A stretch of 64,000 nt of DNA, from NCBI RefSeq assembly GCF_000017405.1, contig NC_009668.1, positions 584,001 to 648,000 of the forward strand, in the 5' to 3' direction. This document shows positions 1 through 8,388 of this stretch, piece after piece. The position numbers were made by a program, and so were the translations under genes. The DNA is from Brucella anthropi ATCC 49188 (GTDB lineage: Bacteria; Pseudomonadota; Alphaproteobacteria; Rhizobiales; Rhizobiaceae). Position 1 is the first letter of the stretch. Every line of letters begins with the position of its first letter. The notes beneath the pieces are model-generated. The model was not told where the DNA came from. It did not search any database and saw only the letters and a list, made by a program, of their open reading frames with translations.

Positions 1-823
1 TCGTCGTGTAGTTGGTGAACCATTCCGGCTTCTGCTTGGCGTAGGTCCAGTCAAAGCTGACTTCAAACCGGCGCGGACCGCTTTCATAGCCTACGATACC
101 GAAGAAATTGCCGTTGACCGTCCTGTCGCCGCCACCTTGTCCAAGCATGGCGTCGGATGGCATTTCATTGCCATGTCCGTCATAGGTGCGGCGGGTCCAG
201 TCGCCGGTTCCGGAGAAGTAATAGTCGAGTTTGTCTTTTCGACCCTCAATGGAGATGCTCGTTTCAGGCGCGGTCGATTTGCCAAGGTTTTCCGTGTAGC
301 CGGAAAGGCCGGTGCGTACCGTGACGGTCGGCTTATCGCTGGTGCCCCGCTTGGTGATGAAATTGATCGTTCCGCCTGTCCCGCCGGCACCGTAGAGGCT
401 TGAAGCTCCGTTCACGACCTCAATGCGTTCAACAGAATTGAGATCGATCATCGACAGGATGCGTGACAGGTCGCGCAGTGGTGTGTTGCGGGGCACGCCG
501 TCCACCATGATCAGAACGCTGCGACCACGAAATGTTTCCGACGCGCCGGATATGGTCTGGTTGCTTGGTGCGAAACCGGGAACCAGGCGCGAAATCAAGT
601 CGCTGGCATTCGGCGAGATTCGCATCGCTTCTTCGACTTGTTCCCGATCAATCACCTGAACGGATTGAGCAACGGCGGCAATTGAGCTCTCATTGCGTCC
701 GGCGGTGATGATAATCTGGTCCAGTCGCGTAACCCCTGCGTCGTTGCCTGTAGTTTCCTGTGCAAACGCTGCCGTCGTAAATCCGCAGCCTGAGAGCAGC
801 AGAACTATGAATTGCCTGTTCAT
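1..823 (-). CDS. TonB-dependent outer-membrane receptor, N-terminal part (runs off window)
   Basis: Reading the minus strand from the ATG at 823 gives about 274 residues open to the window edge. A signal peptide (MNRQFIVLLLSGCGFTTAAFA) is followed by a short segment containing a TonB-box-like DQIIITAGR. A plug domain follows, with the typical VLIMVDGVPRN and VERIEVVNGASSLYGAGGTGGTI runs, and then the first barrel strands. Family knowledge: such receptors bring in ferric siderophores, haem or similar ligands using TonB energy. The substrate cannot be read from this fragment. A divergent AraC-type regulator across a 323-bp gap suggests ligand-responsive, probably iron-linked control (inference). 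Confidence 0.93.
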   Translation of the reverse strand, partial: MNRQFIVLLLSGCGFTTAAFAQETTGNDAGVTRLDQIIITAGRNESSIAAVAQSVQVIDREQVEEAMRISPNASDLISRLVPGFAPSNQTISGASETFRGRSVLIMVDGVPRNTPLRDLSRILSMIDLNSVERIEVVNGASSLYGAGGTGGTINFITKRGTSDKPTVTVRTGLSGYTENLGKSTAPETSISIEGRKDKLDYYFSGTGDWTRRTYDGHGNEMPSDAMLGQGGGDRTVNGNFFGIVGYESGPRRFEVSFDWTYAKQKPEWFTNYTT

Positions 824-1146
824 GTTTTTCCCCGAGTGAGAATAGTCAATGGAATCCGATGGATGGCCAATCCTTGGCGTCGGTTTTCCATCAGTCCGTT
901 ACAGTCGCCCCTGGACGCAAAGGACATGGTGCCCGGTCATGAGGGTGATCCATGAAGGTCTCCTTTTGTCGTCCCGCCTTCATTCGACGGAGACAGGACT
1001 GGCCGTCTCCGCGAAAGTCGTTTAAACTAGATTATTATTGTCAACTTTATAGGGTGGCCTGTGCGTTCGGCTTGGTTTCTGGCGAAAATTGATAGGACCA
1101 GGACGAACTGACCGTTGGTCATTTACCCGTGTTGCAAGGATGCATC
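824..1146. promoter_or_regulatory. Shared promoter region between TonB receptor and AraC regulator
   Basis: This 323-bp stretch separates two divergent genes and holds no convincing gene. An AT-rich block at about 1021-1055 (tttaaactagattattattg) is the likeliest place for promoter and repressor sites. I see no clean palindromic Fur or Irr operator that I would name. AAGGA at 1136-1140 is the ribosome binding site for the regulator and supports its ATG at 1147 over the upstream GTG at 1129. Confidence 0.45.
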
Positions 1147-2166
1147 ATGATTCCGTCTAAGCAGATCGAAACGATAGTTCCGCAGCACTTTCATATTGCC
1201 GATATCGGGAATGAAACCGACTGCAAACTCTGTGCTTCGGCGCTCACTGAGATTGTGGGAGATGTCTCGCTGGTCGTAGGCGCAACTGCACAGGGTGCTG
1301 TCCGGGGTATTTACTGCTCGGTAGATCCGCTCCGGATCATGACCTGCTATTTTCCGAGTTGCGAGATATTGATCCGGGGTAAAGGCGGATGCTCGGCCGA
1401 TCAATTGCTTATGGTGCGAAGCATGGAAGGACCGCTTCGCATCCGACAATCCGGTGAGACATTGAACCTGTTGCCGGGTGACGTAGTTTTTCTGTCGCCG
1501 GACAAGGCGTATGAATGGTGGCTCCCTGAAGGCGGACGTGTCGATTGTGGACGTTTGCCTGTGAGCTATTTTCCTGTCTCAAAACAGGCCGTGAAAAACT
1601 TTTTGATGCGCCCAATACCGAAGGCCTATCCACCATTAAAGCTCCTTATTACGCATGGTGCCTATCTGCTCATGCGAGGCGCGCACGCGCCCGGCGAAGC
1701 CGAGATGATCGCGGCGCACTTCCGACAGGTGTTGCCAATGGTTCTGGAGTTTCTCCGGGACGATCACCGTAAACATCGCTCAGGTCGAAACCTTTCGCAG
1801 ATCAAAGCTTTCATCGAGACTGGTCTGTCGGATGCAACCTTCGATCTTGGTACGGTTACCGCAAGGTTTGGCGTTACTGCCCGTCAGGTCCAAAAGCTTT
1901 TTCAGGCTGAGAATACGACGTTCTCCCGTTACGTGCTTGAGCGTCGACTGGATATGGCCCGACTGCGTGTTTCACGACAGAACAATCGCTCTATCAGTTC
2001 AATTGCCTATGAGGTCGGCTTTGGCGATCTTTCCTATTTCAATCGGGTGTTTCGCCAGCACTTCGGCATGACACCATCGGCGATGCGAGACCAATCGCAT
2101 GCCATGGTGAGTCAGATTCAAGCTCTTGGTTCGTCCAGACTAAAGGTCACAGGAGCCACCCGTTGA
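1147..2166 (+). CDS. AraC-family transcriptional regulator
   Basis: The protein is 339 aa when started at ATG 1147, which has AAGGA six bases upstream. A GTG at 1129 would add six residues but lacks a good site. The C-terminal ~100 residues form a double helix-turn-helix AraC domain: the segment around LGTVTARFGVTARQVQKLF and the signature region ISSIAYEVGFGDLSYFNRVFRQHFGMTPS are both clear. The N-terminal ~220 residues resemble the cupin-like ligand domain of AraC_binding_2/PchR-type proteins. Position, divergent from a TonB receptor, suggests it activates that receptor when its ligand is present (inference). Binding of a siderophore is not shown. Confidence 0.9.
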   Translation: MIPSKQIETIVPQHFHIADIGNETDCKLCASALTEIVGDVSLVVGATAQGAVRGIYCSVDPLRIMTCYFPSCEILIRGKGGCSADQLLMVRSMEGPLRIRQSGETLNLLPGDVVFLSPDKAYEWWLPEGGRVDCGRLPVSYFPVSKQAVKNFLMRPIPKAYPPLKLLITHGAYLLMRGAHAPGEAEMIAAHFRQVLPMVLEFLRDDHRKHRSGRNLSQIKAFIETGLSDATFDLGTVTARFGVTARQVQKLFQAENTTFSRYVLERRLDMARLRVSRQNNRSISSIAYEVGFGDLSYFNRVFRQHFGMTPSAMRDQSHAMVSQIQALGSSRLKVTGATR

Positions 2167-2255
2167 TAGCTGCTGTTTAACGGTCCGAACGCCTGCGCCG
2201 TTACACCTGTTCGAGCCTCGCCTATCAACAGAACGCTGGCCGACCGGATGGGTCT

Positions 2256-4319
2256 TTATCGATACATATCCATATTTTCCGGGGCCTGTGCGCCAAAATT
2301 ACGGGCGTAATAATGGCCGCTGTAGACCGCAGCCGCGATGATAGATGGTGCGTAACAGTCGCCAATCGCCGTGACGGATATCACGCCCGCATCTTGCCAG
2401 TCATTTTTGCGGGCTTCCAAAGCAGCTTGCAGCGTGTTGTTGGGATGGCGGCTGGTCACTGGTACCAGTGTGCTGCATGGAATCTCGGTTTCCCTGCCGG
2501 AATAGACACATGCGACCGACAGACTGTCCGATGTTTGTCTTGCGAGCTTATGCAGCGGGATTATCCTGACACCCAGCTCAATCAATCTTGTTTGAATTTT
2601 TGATTGTTCAAGCGTGTGTTCCGTCCAGGGAGCCACGATCGGCGCTGGCGTAACCAATGTCGTATCAATACCGCGGCTCACGGCCAGCTCGGCCAGAACT
2701 GATCCGAGGTAGTAGCGATCATCATCAAATATCACCAGAGGTCCGCGGCACGCATCGAGTGATGTTTTGTCTTTCAGGATAGCGTCGACGCTCAGCGTGC
2801 GTCCTTCCAGTGTTTCCGGAGGTTGCCGATGCGAGCGACCGACTGCATCCGCGCGCCAGTGCGCTCCGGTGGCCAGCACCACATGCGGGATTCCGTAAGT
2901 CAGAATCTCGTCTGCATCGAGTTGGCTGTCGAGATACATCTCCACATTGGTCGCGCGCTGCAATTGCATCATGCGCCAATCGCGAACACGCGCCCAGCTT
3001 GCCAGCCCGGGGAGGGCAGATTCCTCCGTGACGCGCCCACCCCAATGGGTATGCTTTTCGGCTACGATGACTTCTGCACCGCGCTCGGCCATGGCGCGAG
3101 CGGCTTCCAGACCGGCTGGTCCTCCGCCGACCACCAAAACTTTCTCGGTGGTCTGCAGCCTGCCGATTTTCTCTGGGTGCCAGCCCTTGCGTGCTTCTTC
3201 GCCAATTGTCGGGTTTTGCGTGCATCGCAATGGTGCAACGGTGTTGTCGCTGGCCGTGCATATATTGCAGCCAATGCATTCGCGAATGTCATCGATGCGA
3301 CCGCTCCGAATTTTCTCGGGCAGAAATGGATCGGCGATTGACGGACGGGCTGCGCCGATGAGGTCCAAAACACCGGAGCGGATTGCCTGCACCATAGTAT
3401 CCGGCGAGGTATAGCGACCAACGCCCACAACTGGTTTGCTGGTGAGTGATTTTACAAATGAGATGTAAGGCTCCTGAAAGCCCTCCTGTGAAAAGCGCGA
3501 CGTCTGGCTGTCGTTGGACCAGCCGGACAGGTTTACATCCCAAAGATCGGGTTCATCGGCAAGAGCGGCAATGACGTCCCGACCTTCGCCATTGTGCTGG
3601 ATGCCCTGGTCGCCCAGAAACTCCTCGACCGCAAAGCGGACTGCAATCGCGCATTTGTCGCCGACAGCATCGCGCGTATCGGCCAGAACCTCGCGGAACA
3701 ATCGCAAGCGGTTTTCGAACGACCCGCCATATTCATCCGTGCGGGTATTGTAGCGTTGCAGCAGAAAATGCTGCAGTAAGGTCATGTCGTGACCCGCATA
3801 GACATAGATAATATCGAAACCGGCCCGTTTGGCGCGAAGTGCGGCATCGCGATGCCATTTGCGAAACCGGGCGATGTCAGCCTTGTCCATGGCTCTTGCC
3901 TGAACTGGGTCCTCCACATCGACAATCATGTCCATGGGACCGAGCGGCGCCAGTCTGGTCAAACGGTTGGAGACGTGGATACCATTATGCACAAGCTGGA
4001 TTGCAGCGAGACTACCATGCTGGTGGACGGCCTCAGTCAGCTTCTGGAGACGGTCGGCGTCTTTCTCGTCCCATATGCGGCCCTGATTGGATGGCGTGAT
4101 ATCTGACGTCGGATGGATTTCGGTTTCCTGTGTGGAAACGACACCCCAGCCGCCCTCCGCTTTCATTTCACGCAGCCGCAGATCGTGCTCGGGATAACGA
4201 TGACCCATGCCGCTACAATGCGGAACCTGATAAAAGCGGTTCTTCGTCGTAACGGGGCCAATCTTGATCGGCTCGAACAGAATTTCGTGACGCTTGTCCA
4301 TGGTCGCTCTGCTTGTCAT
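2256..4319 (-). CDS. Histamine/trimethylamine dehydrogenase-like iron-sulfur flavoprotein
   Basis: The 687-aa protein has the TMADH layout: an FMN TIM barrel, a 4Fe-4S motif, then an FAD/ADP-type Rossmann region (VLVVGGGPAGLEAARAM near 394). Numbering from ATG 4319, Cys35 in RFYQVPHCSG matches the cysteine that binds FMN covalently in TMADH. Cys348, 351, 354 and 366 match the cluster ligands. Tyr174, His177 and Asp270 match the catalytic trio. Of the TMADH aromatic bowl only Trp267 remains; the other two positions are Glu65 and Asp358. As I recall, histamine dehydrogenase has Gln65/Trp267/Asp358, so the substrate is more likely a charged amine than trimethylamine. The operon also carries an amine-type oxidase, RidA and a polar-compound transporter. 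A second start at 4301 is possible. Confidence 0.88.
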   Translation of the reverse strand: MTSRATMDKRHEILFEPIKIGPVTTKNRFYQVPHCSGMGHRYPEHDLRLREMKAEGGWGVVSTQETEIHPTSDITPSNQGRIWDEKDADRLQKLTEAVHQHGSLAAIQLVHNGIHVSNRLTRLAPLGPMDMIVDVEDPVQARAMDKADIARFRKWHRDAALRAKRAGFDIIYVYAGHDMTLLQHFLLQRYNTRTDEYGGSFENRLRLFREVLADTRDAVGDKCAIAVRFAVEEFLGDQGIQHNGEGRDVIAALADEPDLWDVNLSGWSNDSQTSRFSQEGFQEPYISFVKSLTSKPVVGVGRYTSPDTMVQAIRSGVLDLIGAARPSIADPFLPEKIRSGRIDDIRECIGCNICTASDNTVAPLRCTQNPTIGEEARKGWHPEKIGRLQTTEKVLVVGGGPAGLEAARAMAERGAEVIVAEKHTHWGGRVTEESALPGLASWARVRDWRMMQLQRATNVEMYLDSQLDADEILTYGIPHVVLATGAHWRADAVGRSHRQPPETLEGRTLSVDAILKDKTSLDACRGPLVIFDDDRYYLGSVLAELAVSRGIDTTLVTPAPIVAPWTEHTLEQSKIQTRLIELGVRIIPLHKLARQTSDSLSVACVYSGRETEIPCSTLVPVTSRHPNNTLQAALEARKNDWQDAGVISVTAIGDCYAPSIIAAAVYSGHYYARNFGAQAPENMDMYR

Positions 4320-4375
4320 TTATCAGCATGTCCCCCTTATCGGGCGACTGAATGAGAAGTGGATTTCCATCGCGC

Positions 4376-5347
4376 TTAACGCGCGATGGAACGCTTGAAG
4401 CGAGCTTCGAGTTTGGCCTGACCGTATTCCAGAACGATGGACAGGGCCCAATAGATCATCGATGCGGTGATGAGCATTTCGATGTGCCGGAACTCGGTCT
4501 GACCTTGGGTGCGGGCAAGATACATGAGTTCCCAAACGCCGATGACGGAGACTAGAGACGAGTCCTTGAGCATCGCGATGAACTGGTTGCCGGTTGGGGG
4601 AATAATGATGCGCATTGCTTGAGGAAGGGTGACCAGCCACATGGTTTGCGAGGGCCCAAGGCCCAACGCATATGCGCCCTCCTGCTGCCCGCGGGGAATG
4701 CTCTCGATGCCTGCGCGGAAGATTTCCGTCATATAGGCGCCGTAGCATAGGGACAGCGCCAGAATGCCGGCGGGAATAGGTCCGATGACATAGCCCACCT
4801 GCGGCAGTCCAAGGTAGATAATGTAGATCTGCATCAACAATGGCAGGCCACGAAAAAGCGAAGTGTAGAACGTCGCCAGGCCGTAGATGAGGCCATTCTT
4901 AGAAAGCTTGGCCACCGCACCGATCAGCGCCAGAATGGTTGCGAAGAATATCGAGGCTGCGGAAATATAAAGCGTCGTGACGACACCCTGGCTGATCAGA
5001 AATCCGATCTTTCTTGCGATAAAATCAAATGAGAGATCGAATGAATAGAAGAAGATCATCAGCAGCAGGAACAGTTCCAGCCATATTGCCGTGATCTGCG
5101 CCCAACGCGGAAAAAGTCTCAGGAAGCTCCAATTCGCGAAGATGACGATACTAAGCAGTATCGAGGAGATTAGCGTCGCCTTGGTGAAACCGGCTTTTGC
5201 GGCTTTCGGGTCGATGCCAAGCCAGTTTGTTATGCCGGAGAACCGGATATTCATGAAACAGAAGAGTGCTGTCAGGATAACAAAGAACGCTATCTGGACA
5301 GTACGTTTAGCGGCCTCGGGCCGCGTTAGAAAAAACCTCCCGAGCAT
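4376..5347 (-). CDS. Polar amino acid/amine ABC transporter permease
   Basis: Membrane permease of the HisM/GlnM type, 323 aa from ATG 5347, preceded by AGGGGAGAGA. An N-terminal extension with about three predicted membrane segments precedes the conserved permease core. The EAA-loop region reads GAYMTEIFRAGIESIPRGQQEGAYALG, typical of the polar amino acid family. The start lies 13 bp beyond the stop of the upstream oxidase gene, so both belong to one minus-strand operon with the binding protein at 6719-7546. No ATP-binding subunit or second permease is encoded in the cluster. The permease must either work as a homodimer with an ATPase encoded elsewhere, or the set is incomplete (inference). 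Confidence 0.9.
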   Translation of the reverse strand: MLGRFFLTRPEAAKRTVQIAFFVILTALFCFMNIRFSGITNWLGIDPKAAKAGFTKATLISSILLSIVIFANWSFLRLFPRWAQITAIWLELFLLLMIFFYSFDLSFDFIARKIGFLISQGVVTTLYISAASIFFATILALIGAVAKLSKNGLIYGLATFYTSLFRGLPLLMQIYIIYLGLPQVGYVIGPIPAGILALSLCYGAYMTEIFRAGIESIPRGQQEGAYALGLGPSQTMWLVTLPQAMRIIIPPTGNQFIAMLKDSSLVSVIGVWELMYLARTQGQTEFRHIEMLITASMIYWALSIVLEYGQAKLEARFKRSIAR

Positions 5348-5360
5348 GTTCTCTCCCCTG

Positions 5361-6644
5361 TCAGCTTGCCTTTCGCTCCGCAAGCCAATCCTGCATCTGC
5401 AGTTTCCAATAGGTTAGCTGGGCGGCTGCAAGACCTGCAGCGCCTCCGGCCCAGACCAGCCCGAATTTTTCGAAGAGTTTGTAGCGGTCACTCTGTCCGC
5501 AAATGGCTTCGGCCACGATCTTTCCGCCGATCGCGGTTGTGTTCAGCCCGTGCCCCCCGAAGGCTGTGCAGTACCATGTAGCGCGGTCCAATTGACCGAT
5601 CTGGGGCATCAAGTGTCTGGCGTAGGACATCAGGCCCGACCATGCCAACTCTGTCTTCAGTGAAGCAAGCTGAGGATAGGTTCCAACCATTTCGTTGCGC
5701 AATTCACGGACTACACCGGGCGTATCGGCTGCTCTCGTCGTAATGCGTCCGCCCCATAAAAGCCTGCGACCACCGTCGATTACACGGTAGTAGTCACCGG
5801 CACGACGGTTATCACCAATCGCGGCCGTGGTACGGATCGCCGACGCGATCAATTCGGGCGCTTCTTCGCTCACCATCACATAGGTGGCAATGGGCAGATA
5901 GGCCCGTCTGATCTGGCTGACGAGCCCGTCGGTGTAGCCACCAGTGGTGATCAGTACTTTGCCCGCTTTGACCTGTCCCTGGGCTGTTTTTATAAGCTTG
6001 CCATCATTGTGGTGGAGCAATTGGAGCACGCGGCTGTGCTCGAATATCCGCCCCTCGAGCCGCTCTATCTCGCGACCGAGCGCCCGTAAATAGTTCAGCG
6101 GATGGATATGAAACGCATTGGGATCATAGACCGATTGGAAATAGCGTTTGGAATTCAGAATATTGCGCGTTTCAGCCGTTGAGTGAAAATCTATTCTGTA
6201 GCCATAATCACGTTGAAGCGCTTCGGCATAATGTTTCAGGCTTTCACCGTCGTCATACCGGCGCACGCTCATAATGCCGGGAATGAGTTGGGCTTCTTCA
6301 ATCTTCAGCGTGTCAATGTTCTGTCGAACAAAACCGACGCCTTCGATCGATAGTTCATGAAGTGTTTTGGCAACCGTCTTGCCCGTGCGGGCAGCAATGT
6401 CATCGCCACCGGACGCGAAGCCGGGGCTGACAAATCCACCATTGCGTCCGGATGCGCCAAAGCCGATGCTTTCAGCTTCCAGGACAACGACTTTCTTGCC
6501 AGCTCGCGACATCTGCAACGCGGCCGACAAGCCTGCAAGTCCGCCGCCAATCACTGCGACATCTGCTGTTGTTTCGCGTTCAAGCGTTGGACGCGCGAAA
6601 TCGTCCGCCTTTGTTTGGCTGTAGTAAGTGGCCGGATAAGTCAT
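5361..6644 (-). CDS. FAD-dependent amine oxidase/dehydrogenase, DAO family (PuuB-like)
   Basis: The 427-aa protein has an N-terminal dinucleotide-binding loop (DVAVIGGGLAGLSAALQMSRAG, about residues 28-49) and the GFGASGRNGGFVSPG segment characteristic of DAO-family enzymes related to gamma-glutamylputrescine oxidase. The C-terminal AFGGHGLNTTAIGGKIVAE run is the second FAD contact. Such enzymes oxidise a C-N bond of an amine or amino acid to an imine, giving an aldehyde or keto product plus ammonia. Its neighbours on both sides are transporter genes, with RidA and a TMADH/HADH-like flavoprotein further out. This points to stepwise amine degradation, but the exact substrate is unknown. Confidence 0.9.
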   Translation of the reverse strand: MTYPATYYSQTKADDFARPTLERETTADVAVIGGGLAGLSAALQMSRAGKKVVVLEAESIGFGASGRNGGFVSPGFASGGDDIAARTGKTVAKTLHELSIEGVGFVRQNIDTLKIEEAQLIPGIMSVRRYDDGESLKHYAEALQRDYGYRIDFHSTAETRNILNSKRYFQSVYDPNAFHIHPLNYLRALGREIERLEGRIFEHSRVLQLLHHNDGKLIKTAQGQVKAGKVLITTGGYTDGLVSQIRRAYLPIATYVMVSEEAPELIASAIRTTAAIGDNRRAGDYYRVIDGGRRLLWGGRITTRAADTPGVVRELRNEMVGTYPQLASLKTELAWSGLMSYARHLMPQIGQLDRATWYCTAFGGHGLNTTAIGGKIVAEAICGQSDRYKLFEKFGLVWAGGAAGLAAAQLTYWKLQMQDWLAERKAS

Positions 6645-6718
6645 CGCAACACCAGGAAAAGCATATCGGATGAGCCATCGTCACGATGGCTCATTTCAAT
6701 ATTGATGTAAGGGTAATA

Positions 6719-7546
6719 TCAGTCGGCGCTGTAGTCTTTGCCGTACCACTTTGCAGTGAGTGTCGCCAAAGTACCGTCAGACTTCATCTGCTTGATGATT
6801 TCGCCAATCTTGGCTGTCCAGTCTGGATCGTTTTTTTCGGCAATAACCACCAACGGCTCACGGAAAGCGTATTCACCTTCGATAATCTTTACGGGATAGC
6901 CATTCTTGATGGCGTTCTGTGCCGTTTGCTCTGGAGCGATGATTGCATCGATGCGGACGCCATCACCCAGTCTCAGATCGTCGAATGGCAGCATGGAATC
7001 TGCGAAAGTGCGAATTTCGCCTGGTTCGAGCTTGTATTCAATCGGGGGAAGGCCGGGGGCGTCGATTTCCAACTGCCGACGAGCGTAATCTTCGGAAGTC
7101 GTTGCAGTCTCGACACCGATGATTTTGCCTTTGAGGTCGGCGACAGATTTTGCCGCGCTGTCCTTATGAACGACATAGACATAGGGGCTGTAGTAGTAGA
7201 TGCCAGCAAAATCGATGACGTTAGCGCGGGCTTTGGTTGGCGTGACCGATCCGACGCCAACGTCATAACGACCCTGCCAACGACCACCTGTCAATGTTGC
7301 CCAGTCTGGCGTTTCGAAGGAAACGGTGACGCCAAGACGCTTGCCGATCTCGTTGGCCACGTCCACGTCGAAGCCTACCAACTTGTTGGAATCATCCAGA
7401 AAGCTCTGGGGCGGCCAGCCAGCATTGGTCGCGACAACCATGGCCTTTTTTTCCATGACGCGATCCAGCGTCTCTCCCGCATAGGCAGAGAATCCGGTAG
7501 CCAGAATAGCGCCTGCGATACCCATTATTGTTATGATTTTTTTCAT
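6719..7546 (-). CDS. ABC transporter periplasmic substrate-binding protein (family 3)
   Basis: Started at ATG 7546 behind GGAGGGG, the protein is 275 aa with a signal peptide (MKKIITIMGIAGAILATGFSAYA). The mature part shows the solute-binding family 3 pattern: PPQSFLDDSNKLVGFDVDVANEIGKRLG near the start, then a middle DLKGKIIGVETATTSEDYA segment. This family binds polar amino acids, opines and small amines in the periplasm and hands them to HisM-type permeases, one of which is two genes downstream. It is the second gene of the apparent operon running from ridA to the flavoprotein. The ligand is not readable from sequence alone. Confidence 0.92.
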   Translation of the reverse strand: MKKIITIMGIAGAILATGFSAYAGETLDRVMEKKAMVVATNAGWPPQSFLDDSNKLVGFDVDVANEIGKRLGVTVSFETPDWATLTGGRWQGRYDVGVGSVTPTKARANVIDFAGIYYYSPYVYVVHKDSAAKSVADLKGKIIGVETATTSEDYARRQLEIDAPGLPPIEYKLEPGEIRTFADSMLPFDDLRLGDGVRIDAIIAPEQTAQNAIKNGYPVKIIEGEYAFREPLVVIAEKNDPDWTAKIGEIIKQMKSDGTLATLTAKWYGKDYSAD

Positions 7547-7756
7547 TTTATCGAACCCCTCCTCTGGTTTGATGCATGAGCATTGCATAAACCCGGAAGC
7601 AACGGCTAGGCAGCCCAAAGAAGTAGGTTATGAAATTAGCGCATGATGATATGCAATTCTTGCAGAATGTGCGCTGAAGCCTGCTTGAGCTCGGGGTCGC
7701 TCGTGCGCGACGCCCGGATATGCTGAACGAAACCGTCTGATCGTCCGCTCCGTAAC

Positions 7757-8143
7757 TTATTGATTGCGCACGGCCATTGCCGTGACTTCGACCCGCATTT
7801 CAGGCGTGGCGAGCCCGGCGACGCCGACCGCGCAACGAACCGGAAAAGGCTTTTTGAAAAAGCGCAGATAAACTTCGTTGAAGGCGGGGCGTTCATTGAT
7901 GTCAGTCAGATAGATCGTCAGGTGAATGACATTCGCCAGACTGCTGCCTGCCTTTTCGAGCGATGCTTTGAGGCTGTTCAGCGTGCATTCGCTTTGGACG
8001 GTTATGTCGCCGGTTTCCATGGAGCCGTCTGCCCGGATGGGGATATGGGTGGTTACCAGAAGATTGCCGATGCCTGCGACATCGGAAGAGATTTCGCTTT
8101 CGTCCGTATCCTCCAGAAAATAGGGCGGTGTGCTGTTTGTCAT
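7757..8143 (-). CDS. RidA family enamine/imine deaminase
   Basis: The 128-aa protein begins MTNSTPPYF. ATG 8143 has GGAG seven bases upstream, whereas ATG 8149 lies only two bases from it. The C-terminal part RCAVGVAGLATPEMRVEVTAMAV matches the RidA family, including the arginine that holds the substrate carboxylate in canonical members. RidA proteins hydrolyse reactive enamine/imine intermediates released by flavin- or PLP-dependent amine chemistry. Its position at the head of an operon with two flavin amine oxidoreductases fits that role. It is separated from the binding-protein gene by about 210 bp, which could hold a second promoter. Confidence 0.9.
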   Translation of the reverse strand: MTNSTPPYFLEDTDESEISSDVAGIGNLLVTTHIPIRADGSMETGDITVQSECTLNSLKASLEKAGSSLANVIHLTIYLTDINERPAFNEVYLRFFKKPFPVRCAVGVAGLATPEMRVEVTAMAVRNQ

Positions 8144-8388
8144 GGTCATTCTCCAAGAGGTTAGGCGTTTCTGCAAAGTGTGAAGCGGTTTTCCGATAAG
8201 TTGTGCGCTAAAACAAGCAGCCTGATCATTTCCGTCGATTGAGTGAGCCCGATGGTCTTGAGGTAGCAACAATGTGTACTCGCCGGGACGGGCAACCTAT
8301 TGCGATGGTGATCGGGCAGGTCTAAGAAACACGTCGGAGGCGAGGAGGCTTCCCTCAACGACGACCGGTTCTGGTCTGAAGGCAATCC

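Noticed and set aside
8164..8388. Possible riboswitch or regulator gene upstream of the drug exporter
   Set aside because: No conserved riboswitch core or open frame could be supported by eye.
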